DNA of 64,000 bases from Flectonema sp. DT1601 (GCA_964019425.1 OZ025792.1:992001-1056000); one strand, 5' to 3'. Counted from the stretch's first letter, positions 30,907 through 41,600 are shown. Program-made: numbers and translations. The notes: generated by a model not told the origin, from the sequence alone.

Positions 30907-31877
30907 CTTAATCGGTTGTTGTTTTTGGTTTCGGAAAGTCGAACTGTTGAGGAAGAAGTTAATCCTTTCTGAGGATGATGCTGAAAAGGAACAACACACG
31001 ACACACAACACACACACACCACTTAAACAAGACAGACAGAAGGTACACTAATTCATCCATCGGTCTAATAAACATCCTGTGATAAGATGAAATATAAAAA
31101 CAAGAAACCTCAGATGTCCTAAAACAGTAGAAATACTTAAAGCTCCAATGTTTCTGGCGATAGAAATTTGTGAAAATTATTAAGCTTTTTGGAATATGGA
31201 ACTGTGAGAAAGAAAATAAATCAACTTCTTCAACTTTCCACACACTTGTCACAAATTCAATTCGCCTTATCGAGCTCAGAGAAGATCATTTTTATTAAGA
31301 TTGCTGCCATTAACACAAAAAAAAAAACATAAAATTACAGGTTTTGAGTTTTTGTACTAAAAAACAAATAATCCAAAGCAAACCAACTTCTTATGCTATT
31401 CAACAACAAAAATAAATAAACAATTTACGTTATAACAGTCACTAAGGACAGTAATTGAATTGTCATTCCAAAGAATACAATTCCATTGTAAACGCGACCA
31501 GTAAAGGTTGCAGAGTAAAGCTGAAGACAATTAACAATCACAATAATATCATTTTCTGATGGAACAGAAATAATACAATAAGACATTCATATGAAGTGCT
31601 GTATCCACATGATATGTCTTTAATATTTACTCTGGATGTTCTCTACGTTTAATCCTGCACAGACTTTTGACCGAAACAAATGTACAACATAATAATAAAT
31701 AGTATTTTTCTTTTTTTTTTCTTTCTTTCTTCCTTTTATTTCTTTTGTGGCTCAGAGAAAAAATGAAATTGCAGCGGGTTTCTCAGGATTAAGTGGAAAA
31801 AAGCAAGTCTATTTCTCCATCAAGTAAGTGCAAAAAAAAATGACACAAATAATATTTTTTCAACAAACGATGACGTG
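30907..31877. other. Unique flank upstream of the array (0.97 kb)
   Basis: Non-repeated AT-rich DNA between OYE3 and the stop of the gene at 31878. It holds the diverged OYE leader (to ~31020), A-runs near 31317 and a pyrimidine-rich stretch at 31710-31745. No gene recognised. Confidence 0.6.
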
Positions 31878-34800
31878 TTATGATTTTGGCTGATATTGAG
31901 GTAGGGGCTCCGGAGATGCTGCGGGAGCATTGTTCGTGATTCCTTGAGTCAGTTCCTTCGCTGGAATATCAATTAAAATATTATTAGCAGTAAGTCGATG
32001 TTCAATTTCACGTCTTCGTTGTCGAAGGGTGTTAAGAGTTCTCTCAAGGTTTAATTTTTTTGATGGGAGTGGGTCAGAAACATGTCCCTCAAGATCTCGT
32101 GGTGCCAATTCATTAACTGAAAGCTGTCGATTCTTCTCAGTTTCAACATCCTCTTCTAACCTCTCTCTTGTCATTCTCAACTTGTTCAATCTCTTGCTGT
32201 TTACTAGCGAATTTGTTTCACTATTTCCTGACAGTGAAACACATCGTAATGTTGGAGAGACGACGAGTGACTTTTCACTTTCAACATCTGAAGTCTCTTT
32301 TAGAGATAACTCTTCGTTGTTATTATTTATTTCAATTTGTAAAGTTGCTATTTGACTTCGTAATTCAACAAGAAGAGCACCCGCAGTATCAAAAACAAAG
32401 TTGTTGGAATCATTATAATAAATGTTTGCATTAGTTAGTAAAGTCGAACACCATTCAAACAAGTTACTTATTGATAATCGTAATTGACTGTTTACAGTGT
32501 TTAAGTTGGCGATAAGTGCTTCGTATTCTTGTGACATAAAAGCGTCACTTGTTATTGTGTTGGTAGGAGAGTTTTGAACCGACATGGTATTTCCATCTAT
32601 TTCACTGCCTTGATCTACGGTACTAACATCTAACAGACTAATGTCTGTGTTAGTAGAGGCGGTTTTCATTTCTTTTACAGGGGGTGTTTTGTTTTCACTG
32701 CTGGAGACTTGTGCTCCAAAGTGTTTTTTTGATGGTTCAATTTTTGCTAAAATTCCTATTGACCTCATCTCTACTTCAGCCTTCACAGGAGTGTTGTCTT
32801 CGAATAGAATTGGAGAGCTCCCTCGAGAAACCTTTTCTACTTCTCTTTCTTTTGGGAACTGTTGTCTCAATTGTAGAATTGGAGAACATGTTTGCGCTAC
32901 TAATTTTACTGGAGACCTGATCTTGGCGGTTTGATCGCTTTCAGAAGGGAAATTATTTTGTTCAAAAGTGATAGGAGAGCAAGCTGTATCCACAGCTACT
33001 ACCAGTGGATGTGATTCTTCCGTAATGGGCGACGTCGCAATTGTAACAACCTGAGTAATTGGAGAATGAGGCATCTCATTAAGTTCATCTATTTCTTCAC
33101 CAGGTGACATAACTGTAAGTGGTGATCCCGGAAATGATGATGGACCAGGACTCACTACATTAAAGGCGTTGGAGAATAACTTTCCTGTTTCAGATGAAAA
33201 CAAAACATAAATATCCATAGCATCTTGATATTGATCTGTTGTAGTGTCTGCTCGTTGTTGTGTTTCGATGGATTCCAAAATAACTCGTTCCAGTTGGTTG
33301 TCTAGTTCAGAAATCTTTTGAGGTTCTGCTTTAGGCAAGTTTTCCCTTATAATCTTTTCTAATGCTTGTTTGCTGCTCTCGATATCATTACCGCTAATTA
33401 GAACAGAAATTGATGAATCGTCAAGTTCTATCTTTGAATTTTGATCTTGTGCTTCTTCTCTTTCAAGTGCAGCTTTTACATCAAACATTCCAGTGAAAGT
33501 ACCTCCTCGATTTGTTGTTGTCGGACTAAACATGGGGAGGTCATCAGAGGCAGATGACATTTGCCTTTCGAAGCTTCCTATACTTGTAAAGCTAGCTGGT
33601 TTTATTAATGATGCGAGGCCTGTAGCTGCTTTCTTTCTCTTTAAACCCCAAGAGTCATCGACGTCAATGCCTTCTTCGTAGTCATCATCACTAGAAACTA
33701 TATCTGTGTCAGATACTGTGATGCCATCTTTCTTTGGATGGTTTTCTTTTAAAAATATTTTTGCATGTCCTTCTTCTGATTTACCATCATCAACACCATC
33801 AACAACTTGCGGAGGTGCGAAGCTAACTATTCGATCTCTTTGAGAAAATAATACAATTTCCAAAGCAGAGCACAAGTTTTCAATCACACTGTGCTCAGGT
33901 AACTTCTCTAACTGTTCATCAGTGATGGTGACTACCTGCATTGGTCTGGCATCTGATAGTATTTGTTCCAGTGCTCGAAGTTGAGGTTTAAAAGATAACA
34001 ATAACAGTAAACGTTCCTGTTTCACTCTTCCAGTTGATAACTTTAACAGTTCTTGGTGACGTGAGTATTTAGCAATCTTGTTGTAGTCAGAGATACGATC
34101 TTTCCAAAGGAGGTCACCAGCGGGAGAGTAGCAGAAAACTTCATACTGTGTGACTACTATGGCTACCTCATGAATCTCTGATAGTGATTCTACCCACTGT
34201 GCAGCAGTAGCCATTTTATAAGAATTATCTCTCTCAGTACTCTGAAGTAGATCTATTGCATTTGATGTTCTCATTTCCCAAGCAGATCTTCGATGAACTG
34301 ATCTTCTTGACCATGAATCTGGAGACGACAAAGCAGATGTAGACTCGGAGTCTAATAAAGGGATTGGTGACATTCTAGGATTCCTACCACAAGGTTGTGT
34401 CTTTCTCTTCCCTCCTAAGGATAAGTTTGATGTGTTAGAACCAGTCTCTGATTCAGGAACTTCAACATTAAAAGTATAATTAACTAAATATGATCCAGGA
34501 CTGGGTTCATCAAGCGGAGATCCAATCGGCTGAGTGTTCTTCTTTTGAAGATTAAGAAAAGCATCAGATGGTAAGCTGCGAGGGCTACCAGACATTTCAG
34601 AATCAGAAACCCCAATACGTTGCAAAACATAAACACATCTGCTATGAATAGCTGAAGCATGCTGAAGCTCTTCATATACATCATCGTGAGCAAAAGGAAT
34701 ATCAGTAGACTCAAATATTGGTATCGCGAATGTTAGTTTATCCGTCACGTTTGATGATGTTTCTGATGAGAAGTAATAGCCTTCCTCACCGTCCTGAATG

Positions 34801-35177
34801 ACATGAGGAATAAAGACAAACTCATCACCTGAATGAGACATAACAATTACTTGTAATTGAGAATAATAAAGACAAGAATCAATAGTGTCATTTGGTATCG
34901 TCTCTACAAGACCATTTCTATAATTGTAACGAGCAGTTGCAGTCTCACCAACAATGACAAGTCCCATAGAAACAAACGTTCCTTCTTCAACAATAAAGGC
35001 ACTGAATCCTATCAACACCTGTCCAATTACTTCCGTCGGTGGAATCATTCCTTCTGTCACATACATGTCAGATAGCACTTCTTTTGAAAGTTCAAAATCA
35101 GACAACGCTTCCGGAACTCCAATAAAATTAACTTCTTCATGATTCTCTAGGTACTGGTTTAGCACACTGGCTTCCAT
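31878..35177 (-). CDS. Large protein with SP(I/V) phospho-motif cluster and C-terminal coiled coil
   Basis: A 1099-residue single frame; family not recognised. Residues ~1-180 look folded, with alternating beta-type hydrophobic stretches. The middle is Ser-rich and disordered with an acidic patch (~500). Residues ~700-800 contain at least six copies of a short motif, Ser-Pro-Ile or Ser-Pro-Val (HSPITQ, TSPITE, CSPITF, RSPVKL, CSPILQ, SSPILF), spaced about 15-25 residues apart. These are minimal sites for proline-directed kinases or docking sites for one partner. From ~880 to ~1080 there are heptad-rich coiled-coil stretches (LRMTRERLEEDVETEKN and others). The layout fits a cytoskeletal or cell-cycle-regulated scaffold; that is inference. 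A very good pyrimidine-AG (35208-35222) leaves a 30-nt leader before the ATG. The next gene upstream ends 207 bp away. Confidence 0.85.
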   Translation of the reverse strand: MEASVLNQYLENHEEVNFIGVPEALSDFELSKEVLSDMYVTEGMIPPTEVIGQVLIGFSAFIVEEGTFVSMGLVIVGETATARYNYRNGLVETIPNDTIDSCLYYSQLQVIVMSHSGDEFVFIPHVIQDGEEGYYFSSETSSNVTDKLTFAIPIFESTDIPFAHDDVYEELQHASAIHSRCVYVLQRIGVSDSEMSGSPRSLPSDAFLNLQKKNTQPIGSPLDEPSPGSYLVNYTFNVEVPESETGSNTSNLSLGGKRKTQPCGRNPRMSPIPLLDSESTSALSSPDSWSRRSVHRRSAWEMRTSNAIDLLQSTERDNSYKMATAAQWVESLSEIHEVAIVVTQYEVFCYSPAGDLLWKDRISDYNKIAKYSRHQELLKLSTGRVKQERLLLLLSFKPQLRALEQILSDARPMQVVTITDEQLEKLPEHSVIENLCSALEIVLFSQRDRIVSFAPPQVVDGVDDGKSEEGHAKIFLKENHPKKDGITVSDTDIVSSDDDYEEGIDVDDSWGLKRKKAATGLASLIKPASFTSIGSFERQMSSASDDLPMFSPTTTNRGGTFTGMFDVKAALEREEAQDQNSKIELDDSSISVLISGNDIESSKQALEKIIRENLPKAEPQKISELDNQLERVILESIETQQRADTTTDQYQDAMDIYVLFSSETGKLFSNAFNVVSPGPSSFPGSPLTVMSPGEEIDELNEMPHSPITQVVTIATSPITEESHPLVVAVDTACSPITFEQNNFPSESDQTAKIRSPVKLVAQTCSPILQLRQQFPKEREVEKVSRGSSPILFEDNTPVKAEVEMRSIGILAKIEPSKKHFGAQVSSSENKTPPVKEMKTASTNTDISLLDVSTVDQGSEIDGNTMSVQNSPTNTITSDAFMSQEYEALIANLNTVNSQLRLSISNLFEWCSTLLTNANIYYNDSNNFVFDTAGALLVELRSQIATLQIEINNNNEELSLKETSDVESEKSLVVSPTLRCVSLSGNSETNSLVNSKRLNKLRMTRERLEEDVETEKNRQLSVNELAPRDLEGHVSDPLPSKKLNLERTLNTLRQRRREIEHRLTANNILIDIPAKELTQGITNNAPAASPEPLPQYQPKS

Positions 35178-35207
35178 TGACTCTCAATCATTTATTATAA
35201 AACTGAA

Positions 35208-35222
35208 CTGGGAGAAGGGGGA
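35208..35222 (-). promoter_or_regulatory. Probable (trans-)splice acceptor of the 1099-residue gene
   Basis: The coding strand reads CCCCCTTCTCCCAG just before a 30-nt leader, typical of a strong 3' splice site. The preceding gene ends 207 bp upstream. Confidence 0.6.
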
Positions 35223-35384
35223 TGAATCTCCTGTTAGGGATGATAAATAATACAAGTTAATCACAATAACATAATATCATTTAATGAAATTGATGTAAGT
35301 CACCAAGCGGACAACCAGACATATGAGAAGGATGCCGCTAGCTTAGGTGAGAAGGTTAGGATGGCGAGAAGCACAAAAAGGATG

Positions 35385-36794
35385 TTATGTCTGGTTGATG
35401 GCTAATTTTTGAAAATAGTTTTTAGCAGTAGTCGAATTTGCGACCTCGAACGGAGTAGCTCCATCATTGTTACGGATTGTAAGCGAAGCACCAGCAGAGA
35501 CTAACATATCTAAAATCAAACAATCACAACTAATACCAGACACTGCGAGGTGTAGAGGAGTTGACCCATCACTCTTGCTTGACATGTTGACATCAGCTCC
35601 GTTTGCAAGAAGCGCAGCGATGATGGTTTCGTTATCTCTGCGAAGAGATTGTGATGCAGCAAGTAGAGGAGTATCACCGCAGATATCAAAGTAATTAACA
35701 TCAGCTCCAGATGATACTAAATAGTTAACCATACTTACTGTAGAAGCAACATGAAGAGGATTTCCAACATTATCTTGAACAGCTCCTCCAATACTTACTA
35801 TAAACTCCGCAACTTCTACAGGTCCATCAGCGGCAGTAATATACATTGGTATGACTCCTTCACCACAAAAGGGAATTCTTTTGTGTAAATCTATTTCTAG
35901 ATATTCCCTGCGCAGCATTTTCAATATCTTTAATCCGTCGGAAGTCGACAACAAACACGGGAAGTGCTCATCAGATATTGCTGCTCCATTATCTAAACAA
36001 AGTCTTACTATTTCTTCATTCATAAGATTATCTATTTGAGCAAGTGTGTCTTCTGCATTACCTCCAAATTGGAGTAATAAATTAAAATATTTCTTATTCG
36101 TTGATGAGATTCTACACATGGCTGACTGAAGTAGCTGACTTGATGGTAGGAAGTTGTTTTTTTTACTTCTTTCAAGAAATTTCGTGAAGGTTGGAATATC
36201 AATTGTGGTTGATCTCGAAGTCATCAGTGAAGTGATAATGCTGACATCCGTCTTACAGATTGGATCAAACACATCAACAAACAATGATATAATATCAGTA
36301 GCAGAGGGTGCGCTGAAATCACACTTTTGAAATGATTCAACCGTAACTTCAGCACCACTCTTAATAACATGGCGAACATGTGCAGCGTTGTGATCCGTTG
36401 GTACCATGTGAAGTAGTAAGTCTTTAATGCAAAAACCAGCATCCACAAAGAGATTTATAATATGACAACAGTTCTTACTGCAGCTATTCTTCATTGACGA
36501 ATGGAGTAAATGCTCCGTTGGTTCTGTTTTATAAATACAAATCAGCTCTTGAATCGCTGCTGCCTTCTTATCAAATAACACTAATAATTCCTGTTCTGAT
36601 GAAATTCCCAATTCGACAGCTAAAGTAGAGCTGTGTTTGTTTAAGAGTTCTCCTTGGTACTCTACTTGGATGTCATTTATTTGATAGTTGAGTATGTCAC
36701 TTGCTATGCTGTACAAGTCTTTTACAGTGTGAGTTGCCTGAATCACTATCACGTGCGGTATCTGACAGTTCGAGTCAATAAGCACTAAATCCAT
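35385..36794 (-). CDS. Ubiquitin-like domain / ankyrin repeat protein
   Basis: A 469-residue protein. Residues 1-~76 follow the ubiquitin-fold pattern: MDLVLID strand, VIVIQATHTVKDL strand and turn, a helix, then QVEYQGELLNKHSSTLAVELGI and LLVLF, matching the spacing of ubiquitin beta1-beta2-alpha-beta3-beta5. There is no C-terminal GlyGly at the end of this domain, so it is a built-in domain and not a conjugated modifier. The middle carries weakly conserved ankyrin-type helices, and the last ~150 residues hold clear ankyrin repeats (TPLLAASQ, LLANGADVN, STPLHLAVSG, LVSAGASL, NDGATPFEVA). Such proteins often link the proteasome or a ligase to targets; that is family inference. It sits between the scaffold gene and the acylated protein gene on the same strand. 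The start is the first ATG; the acceptor is less clear than for its neighbours. Confidence 0.85.
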   Translation of the reverse strand: MDLVLIDSNCQIPHVIVIQATHTVKDLYSIASDILNYQINDIQVEYQGELLNKHSSTLAVELGISSEQELLVLFDKKAAAIQELICIYKTEPTEHLLHSSMKNSCSKNCCHIINLFVDAGFCIKDLLLHMVPTDHNAAHVRHVIKSGAEVTVESFQKCDFSAPSATDIISLFVDVFDPICKTDVSIITSLMTSRSTTIDIPTFTKFLERSKKNNFLPSSQLLQSAMCRISSTNKKYFNLLLQFGGNAEDTLAQIDNLMNEEIVRLCLDNGAAISDEHFPCLLSTSDGLKILKMLRREYLEIDLHKRIPFCGEGVIPMYITAADGPVEVAEFIVSIGGAVQDNVGNPLHVASTVSMVNYLVSSGADVNYFDICGDTPLLAASQSLRRDNETIIAALLANGADVNMSSKSDGSTPLHLAVSGISCDCLILDMLVSAGASLTIRNNDGATPFEVANSTTAKNYFQKLAINQT

Positions 36795-37122
36795 TCCAAT
36801 ATTTTAGTGTATAAAAAAAACCTGTTTTAAAATTTAAAAAAAAAAAAAATAAAAACTCTAAAAAAGAAAAAAAAACCCTATAAAATTCAAAAAAAAAAAA
36901 GCGCTCCTTTTTCAACAGTGAATCAGTTAGTTAGTTAGGAATCAAAATTGTTTTATATATTAGGGGTCCAAGTTTTTTTTTTATTAGTATTCGACTTTTG
37001 TCTTTTATTTTTTTGCTTTTCACCGGGATTGGAGGCTCTGGTCTATACATGCAATCACAAAAAGTCTGAGCGGCTTTTTTGTATCATACAATAGGGAACT
37101 TAGTTTGCTAGTAAACAAAGAA

Positions 37123-37156
<34 letters not shown>

Positions 37157-37792
37157 AACGTGGGGTTAACTGCTCGAGTTTGTACGTAAAATACAAATAT
37201 ATTGTGTGGAACGGGGTATTTATAAGCAAATATTACTTTGAACTAATTTAATAAACTAATCATCGTAACAAGAAAAAGAGTTCCAAGTTGGGGGGGTGTA
37301 ACGATTTTTTATAAAAAATATTTTAAAAAACAAAAACAAAAAAAAAATCCCTTATCTGAAATCAAGTAACTACCAAAACTACTTAATTTGCAGTTTATAG
37401 CAGGTACTCGACAGGTGGAGTTTATGAACGAAAAAAGAAAACAGTGATACCAAAAAAAACCTGATCGTCAACACGAAATACAGCCCTTCTTGTATATGAG
37501 TCATTAAGAGGGATCCATTATAAACATTGCAGGCTACGATTACTTATAATATGTTAAAGTTTCTCCTGGGAGGAGAATTGGATTTTTTTTTTTGAAAAAA
37601 TTTTAGAGGGAAAAAAAAAATCCAAAACTTTTCGAAAAACATTGCCCTAAAGGCAAACAGCGTAACAGTAAAGGTCGTTTTATACTTCTCCTTTCTAATA
37701 CCTCAGAAGGTATTAGAAGTAGAGACGACTATAGAATCAAGCCTGTTTACTTCTTACAGAAAATGAGATGAGTCCTTTTCGGGACTTCGGGT
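36795..37792. other. 1-kb spacer with poly(A) and a terminal-repeat fragment
   Basis: Holds A-rich runs at 36838-36900, a 28-base A-run at 37126-37153, a fragment of the terminal-repeat family at about 37156-37200 (GTTAACTGCTCGAGTTTGTACG...), and an inverted A/T-rich pair near 37580-37632. It is the 3' flank of the spliced gene and the upstream region of the gene ending at 36794. No gene seen. Confidence 0.65.
37156..37200. repeat. Fragment of terminal-repeat family
   Basis: Matches the left ~40 bp of the 124-bp terminal repeats at 58861 and 60127 (GGTTAACTG, CGAGTTTGTACGTAAAATAC). The rest is absent, so this is an old fragment. Confidence 0.65.
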
Positions 37793-38480
37793 TCACTCTT
37801 CAATCAAAGGTAGTAATTCTGCCTCTTCTTCTATGACTCCATCTTCAGCTGCAGGAGGCTCAGCTGTTTTCTCTATATTATCTCCAGTGTCCCAATTACA
37901 ATCCTTACAAAGCTTCGCTTCTGGGGGAGGGAATGGGTTTCCTGTGCAGGATTCGTATTCCGAATTAGTTGTTGTCAAGACAGGTCCGAAGGTACATTGT
38001 ATCGCTACACAAGAGTTAGCTAATGTACACTTGTCATTATCACACTTTAATAGTTCTGATTGTGTTAGGGTTGCGTCTCTTACTTTACAGTTGTCAAGCT
38101 TGCATCTCATTAACTCGGCTCCGTCATCAATTTTGCAATTGACAAGACGGCAATTGATAACGGTCGTGTTTGTTCCTCGGATGGTACAATCGGTAATTCT
38201 GAATTATATTATTAAAGATGTTATTTAAAACAAACAATACAGCAGATAGGGGAAAAAAAAAAAAGTAAACATACGTATGCGTAGCGTTATCCACCAAGCA
38301 ATCCGTCAATGTAATTCCGTTCATTTCTTTATCAGGTGTGTGCAATCTCATATTGTGCATCTCTCGCGGATAATCTTTTCCTGGTGACCAAACAGCTTTA
38401 TTCGCGTTGCTTTTTTGCCTCTTAGGAGGAGCAACTCCGAGATCACTCTTTGGTGGTTGCTTGCTTTCACTGCAGCCCAT
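37793..38480 (-). CDS. Dual-acylated beta-helix-like Cys-rich protein (two exons)
   Basis: Exon 1 is 38480-38275 and exon 2 is 38198-37793, joined across a 76-nt intron (38274-38199, GTATGT...TTCAG); together they encode 203 residues in one frame. The N-terminus MGCSESKQ is a classic site for N-myristoylation at Gly2 and palmitoylation at Cys3, so the protein should sit on the inner face of a membrane. Residues ~60-135 show a short period with regular Cys, Asn and hydrophobic positions (TDCTIRG, INCRLVNCKIDDG, MRCKLDNCKVRDA), as in right-handed beta-helix or pentapeptide-like folds. The C-terminus is acidic. A pyrimidine-AG (38499-38517) leaves an 18-nt leader. Without splicing, exon 1 would run into low-complexity sequence, which supports the intron. 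It lies directly downstream of the giant ankyrin gene. Confidence 0.85.
38199..38274 (-). other. Cis-spliced intron (76 nt)
   Basis: Donor GTATGT at 38274, a pyrimidine run right after it, and acceptor TATAATTCAG ending at 38199. It interrupts a codon after its second base, and removal joins two frames that continue the same Cys-rich repeat. It is the only intron inside a coding region recognised in this window. Confidence 0.85.
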
Positions 38481-38498
38481 GTTGAATGATAAATATTA

Positions 38499-38517
38499 CT
38501 GTAAACAAAAAAAGATG
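38499..38517 (-). promoter_or_regulatory. Probable (trans-)splice acceptor of the acylated-protein gene
   Basis: The coding strand reads CATCTTTTTTTGTTTACAG, ending 18 nt before the MGCSESK start. The upstream ankyrin gene stops 141 bp earlier. Confidence 0.6.
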
Positions 38518-38657
38518 AAATATAAATATCAAATTTCGACTTCGAAAGTAATTTTGAAGAAGTGAGAACACGACTAAGAATAATAACGAACAAAAAATAA
38601 GACTTTGAATGGTGTAAATAATATAAAAAAAGAAATAACCCCATAAGGAGTCCTTAA

Positions 38658-41600
38658 CTAAAAGAAGATACCTGGTACTTCTATTCCGAGTTGTTTCTTA
38701 TCGACGCCGCTTATTAGAAATTGATATCTAATAAGAAGTGTTTTCACATCTTTTACTGACATCGATATAAGTACATCAAATTCTCGTAGTCTTTTACTCC
38801 CTTCTAACGAGTTATTTTGAGATTTTAAGTAGGAGTATGTACGAAGCTGTGACTCATGTACTTCTGATTTAGTAAGTAAATCATTAATAACATAATACCA
38901 TGACAGAGAAACTGATCGAAGCAGGCATAGCTGAGGGAGGAATCCAGAGTATGAATATATCAGGAAGAGAACAGGTGATAACGAAGAAGATTCTTTATTG
39001 CGAATAGGAATTGTAAGACCTAATTCATCACATTTCTTAGACAATGAGATTGTCTGTTTTACTAAGTTCCAAAGTAATAACAATCCATTAGTGTCTGATG
39101 GAAGTGAATTAATGTTCTCATCAATCGAAACACGTTGTTGTTGTTGTTGGCGGGTTGGTATACACGAAGCATATTCTTCTAATTTTCTTTTTCTCAATTC
39201 CAACCAATTTAAATTCCTCGGATTACACCATCTCAACTCTTTAAAACATTTCCCATACGGCACTACTTCAACTAACAGCGATGGATGCTGACACGATGCA
39301 ACCACACTATTAACTTGTTCGTTTATCGATGTCTTCAGTAATGCAGCAAGTGCAGGATAAGGATAGTTAACTAGATTGCTCATTGCATATTTTCGTGACT
39401 TTTGAGATGCGATTGCAGCTGTTTCCGTTGTTAGAGGATTTAAACAAAAGGATTCTCGAGTGCTTTGAGGCAGTTGTTTGAATAAAACATCGACAGCAGA
39501 GTTGTGAAATTCATTTTTTAATTTTGGTATGTTGTGAGTATCGTCATCTACAGTGTTTTCATCCCAACTACCACGGTGATAAACAATATGAAGCGTCTGT
39601 TGATTTATTAACTGACACGTTGCGAGGCTATCCCTAATCACGTTTTCAACCATTGCAGTAGTTTGTGACATATACAGGAATACTTCTTTAGCTCTTTGTT
39701 GGACTTTAGAGCTGTCATCAAAGGATTGAATTGTTTGTTGAAGATTGTAAATAGCATTATCATCATTTTGCATTGAAGCATTATAAAGTTGAGAAAATAA
39801 AGAATCATCAGCGTCATTTATGTATACTGAAATATTCGGACATATTCCTTTAGTGTTTTCTTCACAGTTTACTATTAGATTTCGGTAGGCATCTGAAGCC
39901 AGTTTGACAGCTGAAACAGCGTTTAAGGAAAAAAACTGATCAATTCGTTCATACAAATCCCAACAATAAATAATATCCTCATCACAGAATACTGGTATCG
40001 TTAGGAGTCCTGTTTTTGTAATTGTTGGAGTTGATTTGTTGACATCATCAACCTTAGCTCTTGAATCGACGAATAGAATTTCTATTCTTTTAACTAATAA
40101 AGTACACATCTGACCATACACACTGTGATTTCTAATTAAGCTACTTAATGTGTTTAGGATTTCTCTTCCTAAGCAGCCACCTCCAATGCCGTAGGAACAA
40201 ACTGTTAAGGCTCTCATTCGATCTGATTTCCCAAGTGATTCAGCTGAAGCGGTATTAACAAATATTGAAAACATTGACAACATGTGTTTATAAACAGACT
40301 TAGATAGCTCTGAGGAGTTTATAAAATTAACATGACTACTTCGACTATCTGTTAATTCAGATTGAAGTTGAACAACAGGAGAATTGGTGTTAAACTGCAT
40401 AACCTCTTCAGCAGTTCGAATCAAGCTGTTGTGAACATCTAACACTTGTGCATTAACTGAACTAAGAAGAGCTATGTCAGAGACTTGTAGTACTCTCTTT
40501 GATAAAGCTAAAGCCATTTTATCATTACCTCTTCCTCCTAACTTATAATCCGTTGTTGAGATCATCATCATTCTGACGTCAGCGAGTGTCATTCTTTCGT
40601 CGAATAGATTTGGTGACCAGTTTGGAACACTCGCGTCAACACAATCTCCAGGAAGAATCATTGCACCTGATGAGTGATATTTGTTGTGTCTGTTGTTTTT
40701 TATTGATTTCTGATATGTTTCACTGATGTTAATATTATTATTTACCGGCTGTCTCATTGCCACAGCTGTTTCATCAGATACAAAAACCAGTGGGTGAAAT
40801 GCGCTTGGATTAGCCTTTAAATACAACGACAGTTTTAAATAGCTTTTATATGATGGAATGATGTCTGCTGCTGTAAGTCCTCCGACAGTATCGCGAACTC
40901 CAACAATGAGTGCTCCACTCTTTATGAGAGTCGTTGAAATCTGATATCTAGACTTTGCTACAGAATAGTGTAATGCTGTATATCCATGTGAATCTCTCAT
41001 ATTTAATATATTTATAAAGGAAGAAGTTAGAGTTTTGTCTTCTTCGTCTAAGTCTGACTTCAATACAACATTTAATGTTTTTTGAAATCCTTCCAACGCA
41101 CAGGTATGAATAATATTGTCACAGCTTTGCTTAAAACTATCTCTATAAGGAGGTCCAATGTTTTTAGATTTTTGAGTTTTTAGTTTGAAAGAATCTAATA
41201 ATGTTACTGTGTTAGTGTCAATCAACTTAGCTGCTTGTCTAGCGTATCGTAAGGTGACAGTACACGACCGAGTCTCATGAGAAAGTGAGAATTCCTTAAT
41301 ATTAGAAAAAGAAACAGCTATTAATCTATATAGAGAACTGCGAAGTTTCTCAGAGCATTCGGACAGGGTAGGAATTGAAATTTGATTTTCAGGATCAGAA
41401 AAAGCTTGTATTTGTTGTTTTCTTGCAATATTACTTCGAAGGACATCAGGAGTGGGTAGACCAGTTAACATTACTCTTCTGAGATCATCTTCTCCTTCTT
41501 TAACTAAAGCAGCGCAGGTATGATCATCCTTGTCTTTAATTGATCGTTCCAACTTCCTTTGCATTGAACACTTTGTATGACGTTGTAAGCCTCTACTTAA

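Larger units (their letters stand above)
17988..30956. repeat. Tandem array of 5.54-kb units carrying OYE and MetE genes
   Basis: Unit 1 covers 17988-23529, unit 2 begins at 23530, and partial unit 3 runs from about 29069 to 30956. The shift is 5545 bp between OYE copies 1 and 2 and 5539 bp between copies 2 and 3. Differences seen are a CAA-repeat length in the MetE leader (6, 7, 7 units), two Ser codons in the MetE Ser tract, and a single base near the OYE start in unit 3. Spacers are as identical as the coding regions. In transcription order the array is OYE3, MetE2, OYE2, MetE1, OYE1, MetE remnant. An assembly artefact cannot be excluded from sequence alone, but the different outer flanks and the microsatellite differences argue for real copies. 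Confidence 0.95.
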
